This document shows, one piece after another, positions 39,401 to 46,802 of a stretch of 64,000 nt of DNA. Origin of the DNA: Streptomyces himalayensis subsp. himalayensis (GTDB lineage Bacteria; Actinomycetota; Actinomycetes; Streptomycetales; Streptomycetaceae); NCBI RefSeq assembly GCF_013778455.1, contig NZ_JACEHE010000024.1:1-64000 (forward strand). Direction: 5' to 3'. How positions within the stretch are numbered: the first letter of the stretch is position 1; every line of letters starts with the position of its first letter. The position numbers and the translations under genes are program-made. Below the pieces are notes generated by a model, which worked only from the letters and a program-made list of their open reading frames with translations, made no database searches and was not told the origin of the DNA.

Positions 39401-40456
39401 GACTTCGACTGGGCGAAGGTCCCCGACCATCTGCGCATAACGTTCCGGATCACCGACGAGCGGCGCCGCAAGCTCGCCGAGGACAAGGACCTGGAGACGC
39501 TGAAGCTCCAGCTGAAGCCGAAGGCGCGCCAGGCCCTGTCCCAGGCGGCGGCCGCCACGGCGGAGCGCTCCGGCGGCAGCTCGCTCGAGCAGTCGGGCCT
39601 CACGGACTGGACGATCGGCTCACTCACGCGCGTCTTCGAGACGCGCCGCGCGGGCCAGCCCGTGAAGGCGTACCCGGCGCTCGTCGACGACGGCGACACG
39701 GTCTCCGTACGCCTCTTCGACACCGAGGCCGAGCAGCAGCAGGCGATGTGGAAGGGCACCCGCCGCCTCGTCCTGCGCAACATCCCGGTGAATCCTGCGA
39801 AGTTCGCATCCGAGAAGCTCTCCAACCCGCAGAAGCTCGCCCTGTCCGCCAACCCGCACGGCTCGATCCAGGCGCTGTTCGACGACTGCGCCATGGCCGC
39901 CGCGGACAAGCTGATCGCCGACTTCGGCGGCCCGGTCTGGGACGAGGAGTCGTACCGCAAGCTGTACGACAAGGTGCGCGCCGACATAGTGGACACGACG
40001 GTGCGGACGGTCGGCCAGGTGCAGCAGGTGCTGGCGGCGTGGCAGGCCTGTGAGCGCCGCCTGAAGTCCACGACCAGCCCGGCGCTGCTGGCGAACCTCA
40101 CGGACGTACGGAAGCAGCTCTCCGCCCTCGTCAGGCCCGGCTTCGTGACGGAGACGGGACTGCGCCGGCTGCCGGATCTGATGCGCTATCTGGTCGCGGC
40201 GGACCGCCGGCTCCAGCAGATGCCGACGAACGTCCAGCGGGACACCACGCGCATGGATAAGGTCCAGGAGATGCAGGACGAGTACGCCTGGCTCCTCGAG
40301 CAGATGCCGCAGGGACGGCCTGTGCCGCAGGAGGTCCTGGACATCCGCTGGATGATCGAGGAGCTACGGGTGAGCTACTTCGCGCATGCGCTGGGCACCG
40401 CGTACCCGGTGTCGGACAAGCGCATCGTGAAAGCGATCGACGCGGCGGTTCCGTAG
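36476..40456 (+). CDS. hrpA: ATP-dependent RNA helicase HrpA
   Basis: A 1326-residue DEAH-box helicase. Motifs in order: Walker A VAGETGSGKTTQIPK near residue 104, the DEAH box IIIDEAHERSLN near 202, SATID, the RecA2 motifs VLATNVAETSLTVPG and QRKGRCGR, then the helicase-associated and OB domains and the long C-terminal domain (DUF3418) characteristic of HrpA. In E. coli HrpA rescues stalled ribosomes and processes mRNA. The ATG of MSTHPAS is used; codons before it overlap the upstream remnant. Monocistronic, followed by tRNA-Asp. Confidence 0.95.
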   Translation: MSTHPASASAPAAFADLGSRLAELSLRDAQRLGRRLDGARRIRKPEARAAVLAEIEGEIGKAADRLAGRAARLPEITYPESLPVSQKRDAILEAIRDHQVVIVAGETGSGKTTQIPKICLELGRGVRGMIGHTQPRRIAARTVAERVAEELKTPLGEAVGWKVRFTDQVDPDATFIKLMTDGILLAEIQTDRELRAYDTIIIDEAHERSLNIDFLLGYLAQLLPRRPDLKVVITSATIDPERFSRHFGDAPIVEVSGRTYPVEVRYRPLLEEDSDDADRDQITAITDAVDELMGESKGDILVFLSGEREIRDTADALNKKYTRAGGAIGQSTEVLPLYARLSHAEQHRVFQPHTGRRIVLATNVAETSLTVPGIKYVIDPGTARISRYSHRTKVQRLPIEPVSQASANQRKGRCGRTSDGICIRLYSEDDFLARPEFTDAEILRTNLASVILQMTAAGLGDIEKFPFIDPPDHRNIRDGVQLLQELGALDPAQKDPGKRLTPLGRKLAQLPVDPRLARMVLEADKNGCVREVMVIAAALSIQDPRERPVDKQTQADQQHARFKDETSDFLSYLNLWRYLREQQKTLGSSAFRRMCKTEYLNYLRIREWQDIYTQLRTVAKQMGIHPNEDEASEQAVHVSLLAGLLSHIGMKDVKDGAKNEYLGARNAKFAVFPGSALFKKPPRFVMSAELVETSRLWARVNAKIEPEWVEPLAQHLLKRTYSEPHWEKDQAAVMAYEKVTLYGVPIITQRKVNYGRIDPEVSRELFIRNALVEGDWRTHHKFFADNRRLLTEVEELEHRARRRDILVDDETLFDFYDQRVPEHVVSGAHFDSWWKRKRHEEPELLDFERSMLINERAGDVSKDDYPDSWRQGRLKFNVTYQFEPGADADGVTVHIPLQVLNQVTPEGFDWQIPGLREEVVTELIRSLPKPIRRHYVPAPNYAKAFLERAEPLQEPLPVTLARELKRMVGVPVTADDFDWAKVPDHLRITFRITDERRRKLAEDKDLETLKLQLKPKARQALSQAAAATAERSGGSSLEQSGLTDWTIGSLTRVFETRRAGQPVKAYPALVDDGDTVSVRLFDTEAEQQQAMWKGTRRLVLRNIPVNPAKFASEKLSNPQKLALSANPHGSIQALFDDCAMAAADKLIADFGGPVWDEESYRKLYDKVRADIVDTTVRTVGQVQQVLAAWQACERRLKSTTSPALLANLTDVRKQLSALVRPGFVTETGLRRLPDLMRYLVAADRRLQQMPTNVQRDTTRMDKVQEMQDEYAWLLEQMPQGRPVPQEVLDIRWMIEELRVSYFAHALGTAYPVSDKRIVKAIDAAVP

Positions 40457-40576
40457 GGCCCATGCCGCCACCAGGGGTGTGACGGCCACGTCGCCCTGCG
40501 TGAGTTCGACCGTCGGCCCTGCACTGCTGTACAGTCTCTTCTCGCAGCACAGCGCAGGAAAGTGACTGCGAGACCT

Positions 40577-40651
40577 GGTCCTGTGGAGCAGTTTGGAGTG
40601 CTCGCCACCCTGTCAAGGTGGAGGCCGCGGGTTCAAATCCCGTCAGGACCG
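40577..40651 (+). tRNA. tRNA-Asp (GTC), second copy
   Basis: 75 nt, identical to the copy at 29015. Anticodon loop CTGTCAA within CCACC/GGTGG. Confidence 0.95.
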
Positions 40652-40657
40652 CACGAT

Positions 40658-40689
40658 GAAGGGCCGCAACCCCACGGTTGCGGCCCTTC
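40658..40689 (+). terminator. Terminator after tRNA-Asp
   Basis: GAAGGGCCGCAAC pairs perfectly with GTTGCGGCCCTTC. The same hairpin recurs after the interrupted copy at 40733. Confidence 0.85.
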
Positions 40690-40732
40690 GGCATACCCGC
40701 CACCCACAACGCCACCGAACGCCCCGCCTAAG

Positions 40733-40789
40733 CGGAGGCCGCGCCCGCGGCGCAGCCGCAATCAGACACAGCAAATCCCGTCAGGACCG
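40733..40789 (+). pseudogene. Second tRNA-Asp 3' half interrupted in the T-loop
   Basis: GGAGGCCGCG and AAATCCCGTCAGGACCG flank the same 29 bases as in the copy at 35227 (insert 40743-40771), with the same junctions. It is followed at about 40798-40827 by a copy of the tRNA-Asp terminator, so the tail of the tRNA gene plus terminator was duplicated in tandem and then, or before, interrupted. Confidence 0.8.
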
Positions 40790-40961
40790 CAGTAAGAACG
40801 GCCGCAACCCCACGGTTGCGGCCCTTCGGCTTGCCTGCCCGTTGCGGCCCCTTGGCCGTTGCCCGCCCGTTGCGGCCCTTCGGTCTATCCGCCCGCGTCT
40901 TGACTGCGTCACATTCCGCCGGTACCCAGACAACAGGGACCGTGACCACGGGAGGTGGCGC

Positions 40962-41228
40962 ATGCCGGTGTCTGCCAGGCACGAGACGCGCGCTCTGTTG
41001 CGCGCCCATCTGTCGGCCGCCTCCAGCTACCGCCATCTGACGCGCCATTGCCCGGTCTGCCATCAGCTCCTGCGGCTGGCGATGGAGCCCGCAGCGCGCC
41101 CCTCGGAGGGCGATGGGGGCAGCCGCGCGGCCGACTCGGGTGCGACGGGACTACGGCCGGAGGAGCCCGGCGACGGCGGTGAGAGCCGGCCCGAGTCCGT
41201 TGAGGACCAAAGTCTCCCCAAGACATGA
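40962..41228 (+). CDS. Small DUF6274-like protein
   Basis: An 88-residue protein starting MPVSARHETRALLRAHLSAA, with a conserved-looking HLTRHCPVCHQLLRLAM that may bind zinc. The second half is acidic and disordered. The ATG follows GGGAGG. It lies between hrpA and bldC, where Streptomyces carry a small hypothetical gene of this type. Function unknown. Confidence 0.7.
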   Translation: MPVSARHETRALLRAHLSAASSYRHLTRHCPVCHQLLRLAMEPAARPSEGDGGSRAADSGATGLRPEEPGDGGESRPESVEDQSLPKT

Positions 41229-41654
41229 CCAATGTCGGCCGACGTGCCGCTCGTGGAGTGGGAGGCTGGAGGCATGTCTCCAGCGGCGGATTCAATAGCT
41301 CAGGTGACACACCATCAGCAAGAGGTGGTGTGTGTGACGGGTGTCACCACATGAGTTTTGGGAACACCCTTACTTACACCCCGTCTACAACGGCTCAATT
41401 TAATATGTGCAATTGCACTACAGGGTGAAGGGTCGCCCAGCCCCTCAGAGAGCTGCCGCCAAGGCTTCTCACAGTCACCCCGACAGGGCACCTCAGGGGG
41501 CGGCAAGGCCGCCCACAGAGCCCCTGAGTGCACACGTCGCACCGGGTCGGCCGCAGCGCCCTCATGGCCACCGAACGGCTGACCCACAGACGACTCGCGG
41601 ACGAGGCGGCGACGCCACGAGCCACACCACTCCCGGGCGCAACGCGCACAAAAA
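41229..41654. other. AT-richer intergenic region downstream of bldC
   Basis: No gene is supported. It contains an unusual AT-rich patch with the perfect 12-bp palindrome GTGCAATTGCAC (41407-41418) and an imperfect inverted repeat GACACACC/GGTGTGT near 41303-41335. Confidence 0.5.
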
Positions 41655-41688
41655 GATCGCGCTGGACCCGGCGGAGTCCAGCGCGATC
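41655..41688 (-). terminator. Intrinsic terminator of bldC
   Basis: GATCGCGCTGGAC pairs perfectly with GTCCAGCGCGATC and, on the minus strand, is followed by TTTTT. A classical rho-independent terminator, which is uncommon in this genome, about 130 bases after the bldC stop codon. Confidence 0.85.
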
Positions 41689-41818
41689 AACGACGCACCC
41701 TGGGGGTGAACTTGGGCGTGGGTCCCGTTGGGGCAGGTCCCGCGTCGCATGGAGCTGTGTGTCTCAGGCGCCCGGCCAGGTTGGGGGACCCGACCAGAAT
41801 GCCCGCTATTCGGTTGTT

Positions 41819-42025
41819 TCAGGCCTCGCTGCGCTGCTGCGGAATGCCCGCGAGCAGAGCGCGGACCTCGGCTTCGCGGTAGCGGCGGTGCCCGCCGAGC
41901 GTACGAATCGACGTGAGCTTGCCAGCCTTGGCCCAGCGCGTGACCGTCTTGGGGTCGACGCGGAACATCGTGGCGACCTCAGCCGGGGTCAGCAGCGGCT
42001 CGGCATCAGGGGTGCGAGCGGTCAT
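41819..42025 (-). CDS. bldC: BldC developmental regulator
   Basis: A 68-residue MerR-like DNA-binding protein, matching Streptomyces BldC over its full length: MTARTPDAEPLLTPAEVATM start, FRVDPKTVTRWAKAGKLTSI recognition region, LGGHRRYREAEVRALLAGIP end. BldC binds head-to-tail to direct repeats and holds back sporulation while allowing vegetative growth. The ATG at 42025 follows GAGGAGG; the longer open frame upstream is not protein. Confidence 0.97.
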   Translation of the reverse strand: MTARTPDAEPLLTPAEVATMFRVDPKTVTRWAKAGKLTSIRTLGGHRRYREAEVRALLAGIPQQRSEA

Positions 42026-42629
42026 GAGCGGCCTCCTCGGGAGAACCGAATCCATCTCGGTTCTTTCCTCTAAATTCTGCACCTTGACCCGCGTTGCCCG
42101 AAATGAGCGGACGCGAGTCGAGTCGGTTATAGGACGAACGGCTTGTCCTCGGCACTACAACTACACCATCTGTCCAGCCGCGTCGGCCAAACCGATGGAA
42201 TTGCCCTCCCAGGTGTTCATCAGCGACGGAAGCCGATGGACCATGCCATAGCGGACAGTCACACCCCTGTGACGATCAGTCACAGGGCGATCAGGAGGCA
42301 ACAGGTCCCCCCAAAACATGCAATGCCCGGCATCTGGCGCACAGTTGGACGTAAGGAGCCCTCCCCGGACTCCTTGTCCTATTTTGGCACGAGGAGGACC
42401 GATGGACGCAAGGTACCGGTTAGTGTGCTCCGTCACGCTTGGGGTCAAAGTCCCGGATCGGGACCTACGTCCGCAGCCTGTCCACCGACTCGTCAGACCC
42501 CGTCCGTGACGCAGACCACTTCCGGGGACCGTACCGTCGCCCTCCGCACATCGCCGTCCGCACCGTCCGGCTCGAACACCGCCGTCGCCGCCCACGCCCG
42601 CCGCCGCAACCGCCGCGGCCGTCACCGCG
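42026..42629. other. Region upstream of bldC
   Basis: No gene is supported. It holds the bldC promoter (AT-rich near 42060-42080) and a cluster of GTCAC/GTGAC half-sites at 42258-42287. A long upstream region fits the complex control of bldC. Confidence 0.5.
42258..42287. promoter_or_regulatory. Overlapping GTCAC palindromes
   Basis: CCCTGTGAC and GTCACAGGG form a perfect 9-bp inverted repeat with a 5-base centre; the left arm also pairs with a further GTCAC six bases upstream. It resembles a CRP-type site but with a 7-base spacer, so the binding protein is unknown. Confidence 0.4.
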
Positions 42630-43472
42630 TCAGTTTGCCGACTGCAGGTCCCGGACCGCCCGCCAGCGCTCGACCAGTCGCGCGTACGCCTCGCCGGCGG
42701 CGGCGCCGTCGCCGCCGCGCAGCGCGTCGATGCCCTCGGCCACGTCGGCCGCCGAGTGATCCCCGTCGAGGTGCTCCTCCGGCAGGGCGTGCACCAGGCC
42801 GCCGTAGTCGAGCTCGACGAGCGAGCGCGGATGGAACTCTTCGAGCCATCGCCCAACATCTACCAGGCCGTCGATCATCGGCCCCTCGTCGATGGCGTCC
42901 CTGAGTGCCTTGAGGCCGCGCGCGACACGCCTGCGCGCCTGCACCATCGGCGTCCGGTAGCGCAGCACCGGGGGTGCCTCCCCGGAACCCTTCTCGTACT
43001 CGCGCTCCTCGTCCGAGACGAGCACGAACCAGTTCAGGGGGACCTGCCACCTCGCGGTGCGGATCCAGGGGCGGGCGTCCGGATTGCGTTCCAGCCACCG
43101 CTCGTAGTCCGCGACCGTCTGGCGGCGCACCACCGGCGGCAGCACCGCGTCGAGGACCGGCGCGGGCAGCTCTCCGGCCAGGTCGCCCATCGCCTGCCAG
43201 GCGCGCAGCCGGGTGCGCCACGGACAGACGCAGAGCACCCCGTCGATGTCCGCGACGAAGGCGTCGTCACTCTCGTGCACCGGCACCGCGACGGGCGGGG
43301 TGGGCAGCAAACCGGCCAGCGACCGGCGCAGTTCGTCCTGGTACGAGGGGTGCTTGGGGCGCCGGGCATAGCGTGCCCAGTGGGTGCGCTCCGGCTCGGG
43401 GAAGGCGGCGAGCGGTTCGTACACACGCAGGTAGCACGTGTACGGAACGATCACCGACGACACCTTGGGCAC
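42630..43472 (-). CDS. Conserved hypothetical protein beside vdh
   Basis: A 280-residue soluble protein (VPKVSSVIVPYTCYLRVYEP start; CPWRTRLRAWQAMGDLAGEL; FHPRSLVELDYGGLVHALPE). An orthologue stands in the same divergent position to valine dehydrogenase in other Streptomyces as far as I recall. No domain of known function is recognised. GTG 43472 follows GGAGGGAG at good spacing; the upstream codons are not used. Confidence 0.78.
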   Translation of the reverse strand: MPKVSSVIVPYTCYLRVYEPLAAFPEPERTHWARYARRPKHPSYQDELRRSLAGLLPTPPVAVPVHESDDAFVADIDGVLCVCPWRTRLRAWQAMGDLAGELPAPVLDAVLPPVVRRQTVADYERWLERNPDARPWIRTARWQVPLNWFVLVSDEEREYEKGSGEAPPVLRYRTPMVQARRRVARGLKALRDAIDEGPMIDGLVDVGRWLEEFHPRSLVELDYGGLVHALPEEHLDGDHSAADVAEGIDALRGGDGAAAGEAYARLVERWRAVRDLQSAN

Positions 43473-43660
43473 AGCAGCTCCCTCCCCCGCGGGCAGGCGG
43501 GAAAACACTGCAAATCGTCCCATGCCCATACTCCAGGAGAGGGTGATCCTCGGCACTGCGCCCATGGCCGGCGCGCACGCGCTCTAGGCTCATGTCACGG
43601 ACCCGCCACCCACACGGGACCGGCACTCCAACCGCCGCTACTTACCCAGGAGTCACCACA

Positions 43661-44761
43661 GTGACCGACGTAACCGGCGCACCTGCTGATGTACTGCACA
43701 CCCTGTTCCGGACGGACCAGGGAGGCCATGAGCAGGTCGTGCTCTGCCAGGACCGCGCCAGCGGCCTCAAGGCCGTGATCGCCATCCACTCGACCGCCCT
43801 GGGCCCCGCGCTCGGCGGCACCCGCTTCTACCCGTATGCGAGCGAGGAGGAGGCCGTCGCCGACGCGCTGAACCTCTCGCGGGGCATGTCGTACAAGAAC
43901 GCCATGGCCGGGCTCGACCACGGCGGCGGCAAGGCGGTGATCATCGGCGACCCCCAGCAGATCAAGACCGAGCAGCTGCTGCTGGCGTACGGCCGGTTCG
44001 TCGCCTCGCTCGGCGGTCGGTACGTCACAGCCTGTGACGTCGGCACCTACGTCCAGGACATGGACGTGGTGGCGCGCGAGTGCCCCTGGACGACCGGCCG
44101 CTCCCCCGAGAAGGGCGGCGCCGGCGACTCGTCCGTGCTGACGGCGTACGGCGTGTTCCAGGGCATGCGGGCCTCGGCCCAGCACCTGTGGGGCGATCCG
44201 ACGCTGCGCGGCCGGAAGATCGGCATCGCGGGCGTCGGCAAGGTGGGGCACCACCTCGTGGAGCATCTGCTGGAGGACGGCGCCGAGGTCGTGATCACGG
44301 ACGTCCGCGAGGAGTCCGTACGCCGTGTGCTCGACAAGCACCCCGGCGGGCGCGTCACGGCCGTGGCCGACACGGACGCGCTGATCAGGACCGCGAGCCT
44401 CGACATCTACGCGCCGTGTGCGCTGGGTGGGGCGCTGAACGACGAGAGCGTGCCGGTCCTCACGGCCCGCATCGTGTGCGGTGCGGCCAACAACCAGCTC
44501 GCCCATCCGGGAGTCGAGAAGGACCTCGCCGACCGCGGGATCCTCTACGCGCCCGACTACGTGGTGAACGCCGGTGGCGTCATCCAGGTCGCCGACGAAC
44601 TGCACGGCTTCGACTTCGACCGCTGCCGGGCGAAGGCCGCCAAGATCTTCGACACCACGCTGGCGATATTCGCACGTGCGAAGACGGACGGTATTCCGCC
44701 GGCCGCCGCGGCCGACCGGATCGCCGAGCAGCGGATGGCGGAGGCGCGCACGGCACGCTGA
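43661..44761 (+). CDS. vdh: Valine (branched-chain amino acid) dehydrogenase
   Basis: A 366-residue Glu/Leu/Phe/Val dehydrogenase that deaminates valine, leucine and isoleucine with NAD to 2-oxo acids, feeding branched-chain acyl-CoA starters for fatty acids and polyketides. The catalytic Gly-rich/Lys region is MAGLDHGGGKAVIIGDP, and the NAD motif is IGIAGVGKVGHHLVEHLL. It matches the Streptomyces Vdh I remember closely (VTDVTGAPADVLHTLF start). GTG 43661 lies eight bases after AGGAG. Confidence 0.96.
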   Translation: MTDVTGAPADVLHTLFRTDQGGHEQVVLCQDRASGLKAVIAIHSTALGPALGGTRFYPYASEEEAVADALNLSRGMSYKNAMAGLDHGGGKAVIIGDPQQIKTEQLLLAYGRFVASLGGRYVTACDVGTYVQDMDVVARECPWTTGRSPEKGGAGDSSVLTAYGVFQGMRASAQHLWGDPTLRGRKIGIAGVGKVGHHLVEHLLEDGAEVVITDVREESVRRVLDKHPGGRVTAVADTDALIRTASLDIYAPCALGGALNDESVPVLTARIVCGAANNQLAHPGVEKDLADRGILYAPDYVVNAGGVIQVADELHGFDFDRCRAKAAKIFDTTLAIFARAKTDGIPPAAAADRIAEQRMAEARTAR

Positions 44762-45155
44762 GGCGTACGGCAGCCACATCTGGACGGCGCCTCCTCGCGA
44801 GTGAGCCGAAGGAGCGCTGAGCACAGTCGCCCTCTCGGCACCGTCACGCCCCGGTAGGGGCATATCGGGCACAGCGGCGCCCCGGAGGCGAACCGAGTGC
44901 TTTAAAGAGATGCGTCTCACGCTGTCGGCGGGTCGTGCGCCAGGAAGAGGTTAAAATCGCAGTTGACCAGCGAGGACGGGGCGCCTCGCGGGTCCTGCAC
45001 CGAGGCACGTGCTGCGGGCGACGTACCGTATGGCCGCGGAAGCAGGTACCGTTGAAGCCCTACGGACGGGTCTCTCCATGGAGAGCCCGTTCCAGATCAT
45101 GAACGCGTGTCAAGACTCTGGGGCCGTCGAGCCCCGTCACCGAGGGGGTCGAGCC
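44762..45155. other. Region between vdh and the DUF3073 gene
   Basis: No gene. A near-palindromic hairpin (ACGGGTCTCTCC/GGAGAGCCCGT, 45064-45088) lies in the probable leader of the DUF3073 gene. An AT-rich TTAAAATCG near 44952 may be part of a promoter. Confidence 0.4.
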
Positions 45156-45419
45156 ATGGGGCGCGGCCGGGCCAAGGCCAAGCAGACGAAGGTCGCCCGC
45201 CAGCTGAAGTACAACAGCGGCGGGACTGACCTGTCGCGTCTGGCCAACGAGCTGGGCGCATCGACTTCGAGTCCGATTTCGAGCCAGCCGCCGAACGGTG
45301 AGCCGTTCGAGGACGACGAGGACGACGACCCGTACGCACGGTACGCGGATCTCTACAACGACGACGAAGAGGACGAGGACGAAGAGTCCGATCCGTCGTC
45401 GCAGCGCCGCGGCGCTTGA
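45156..45419 (+). CDS. DUF3073 family protein
   Basis: An 87-residue protein: basic start MGRGRAKAKQTKVARQLKYN, Ser-rich middle, and a very acidic tail (EDDEDDDPYARYADLYNDDE). The family is near-universal in actinobacteria and lies next to purM/purF, but has no known function; the charge split suggests nucleic acid or ribosome contact. ATG 45156 follows GAGGGGG. Convergent with purM. Confidence 0.9.
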   Translation: MGRGRAKAKQTKVARQLKYNSGGTDLSRLANELGASTSSPISSQPPNGEPFEDDEDDDPYARYADLYNDDEEDEDEESDPSSQRRGA

Positions 45420-45456
45420 CCGCGCAGCATTCGCAGTTCTCGTAGCAACTGCACTT

Positions 45457-45486
45457 CACCCGGTCCGGGGCCGTAGCGCCGGACCG
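45457..45486 (+). terminator. Terminator of the DUF3073 gene
   Basis: CCCGGTCCGG pairs with CCGGACCGGG over a 10-base loop, followed by TTTC. It sits between the convergent DUF3073 and purM genes. Confidence 0.75.
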
Positions 45487-45674
45487 GGTTTCGTGCTGCC
45501 TGCCGCTTCCGCGGAGCTACCCGCCGGCGCCACGGGTGGTGCCGGGCGGTCGACGACCGCCGGGCCGCCATACGGGTCGACGACCGCCAGGCCGCCACAC
45601 CGGTCGCCGTTCCACCGGGCTGTGTCCCTAGCTCGGGCTCCACCGGGCACCGTCACTCGGTCGGCTCAGACGGC

Positions 45675-46742
45675 TCAGACCGCGTAGTCCCCGACAAGCG
45701 CGGCGCCCGTCGTGTGGTCACCGCGGTCCGTGATCGAGCCGGCGACCCAGGCGTCCACGCCGCGGTCGGCGAGGGTGGTGAGCGCCACGTCGACCGACTC
45801 CTCGGGGACGATCGCCATCATGCCCACGCCCATGTTCAGCGTCTTCTCGAGCTCGAGCCGCTCGACGTCGCCCGCCTTGCCGACCAGGTCGAAGACCGGG
45901 GCCGGGGTCCAGGTGGTGCGGTCGACCACGGCGTGCAGCCCGTCCGGGACGACCCGGGCCAGGTTGGCCGCGAGCCCGCCGCCGGTGATGTGGCTGAAGG
46001 CGTGCACCTCGGTGGTGCGGGTGAGGGCCAGGCAGTCCAGGGAGTAGATCTTGGTGGGCTCCAGGAGCTCCTCGCCGAGGGTCCGGCCGAACTCCTCGAC
46101 CTGCTGGTCCAGGCTCATGTTCGCCCGGTCGAAGACCACGTGGCGGACGAGCGAGTACCCGTTCGAGTGAAGACCCGAGGACGCCATCGCGATGACGGCG
46201 TCACCCTTACGGATGCGATCCGGACCGAGGAGGCGGTCCGCCTCGACGACGCCCGTGCCGGCACCCGCGACGTCGAAGTCGTCCGGGCCGAGCAGCCCGG
46301 GGTGCTCGGCGGTCTCGCCGCCGACGAGGGCGCAGCCGGCCAGCACACAACCCTCGGCGATGCCCTTGACGATCGCGGCGACCCGCTCGGGGTGGACCTT
46401 GCCGACACAGATGTAGTCGGTCATGAACAGCGGTTCGGCGCCGCACACCACGATGTCGTCCATGACCATCGCGACGAGGTCGTGGCCGATCGTGTCGTAG
46501 ACGCCGAGCTGCCGGGCCAGGTCGACCTTGGTGCCGACGCCGTCCGTGGCGGAGGCCAGGAGGGGCCGCTCGTACCTCTTGAGGGCGGAGGCGTCGAAGA
46601 GGCCGGCGAAGCCGCCGAGGCCGCCGAGGACCTCGGGGCGCTGGGTCTTCTTCACCCACTCCTTCATGAGCTCGACGGCGCGGTCGCCCGCCTCGATGTC
46701 GACGCCCGCGGCTGCGTAGCTGGCACCAGTTGTCTCAGACAT
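45675..46742 (-). CDS. purM: Phosphoribosylformylglycinamidine cyclo-ligase
   Basis: A 355-residue AIR synthetase, which closes FGAM to AIR with ATP in purine synthesis. Family motifs: LLASATDGVGTKVDLARQLG, MDDIVVCGAEPLFMTDYI, LVGGETAEHPGLLG and AFSHITGGGLAANLARV. Length is normal. It follows purF by 60 bases on the same strand, forming a purF-purM operon. Confidence 0.97.
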   Translation of the reverse strand: MSETTGASYAAAGVDIEAGDRAVELMKEWVKKTQRPEVLGGLGGFAGLFDASALKRYERPLLASATDGVGTKVDLARQLGVYDTIGHDLVAMVMDDIVVCGAEPLFMTDYICVGKVHPERVAAIVKGIAEGCVLAGCALVGGETAEHPGLLGPDDFDVAGAGTGVVEADRLLGPDRIRKGDAVIAMASSGLHSNGYSLVRHVVFDRANMSLDQQVEEFGRTLGEELLEPTKIYSLDCLALTRTTEVHAFSHITGGGLAANLARVVPDGLHAVVDRTTWTPAPVFDLVGKAGDVERLELEKTLNMGVGMMAIVPEESVDVALTTLADRGVDAWVAGSITDRGDHTTGAALVGDYAV

Positions 46743-46802
46743 GAGAAATGAAGGCTTTCGTGTCGTACAGCTGTCGTGCGCTGCGTGGATTAGCTGCGTG
46801 GG

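Noticed and set aside
41222..41428. A small plus-strand frame in the AT-rich patch downstream of bldC
   Set aside because: No ribosome binding site; amino acid composition and codon positions do not look like a Streptomyces gene.
42258..42287. Canonical CRP site
   Set aside because: The half-sites TGTGA and TCACA are separated by seven bases where the CRP consensus requires six.
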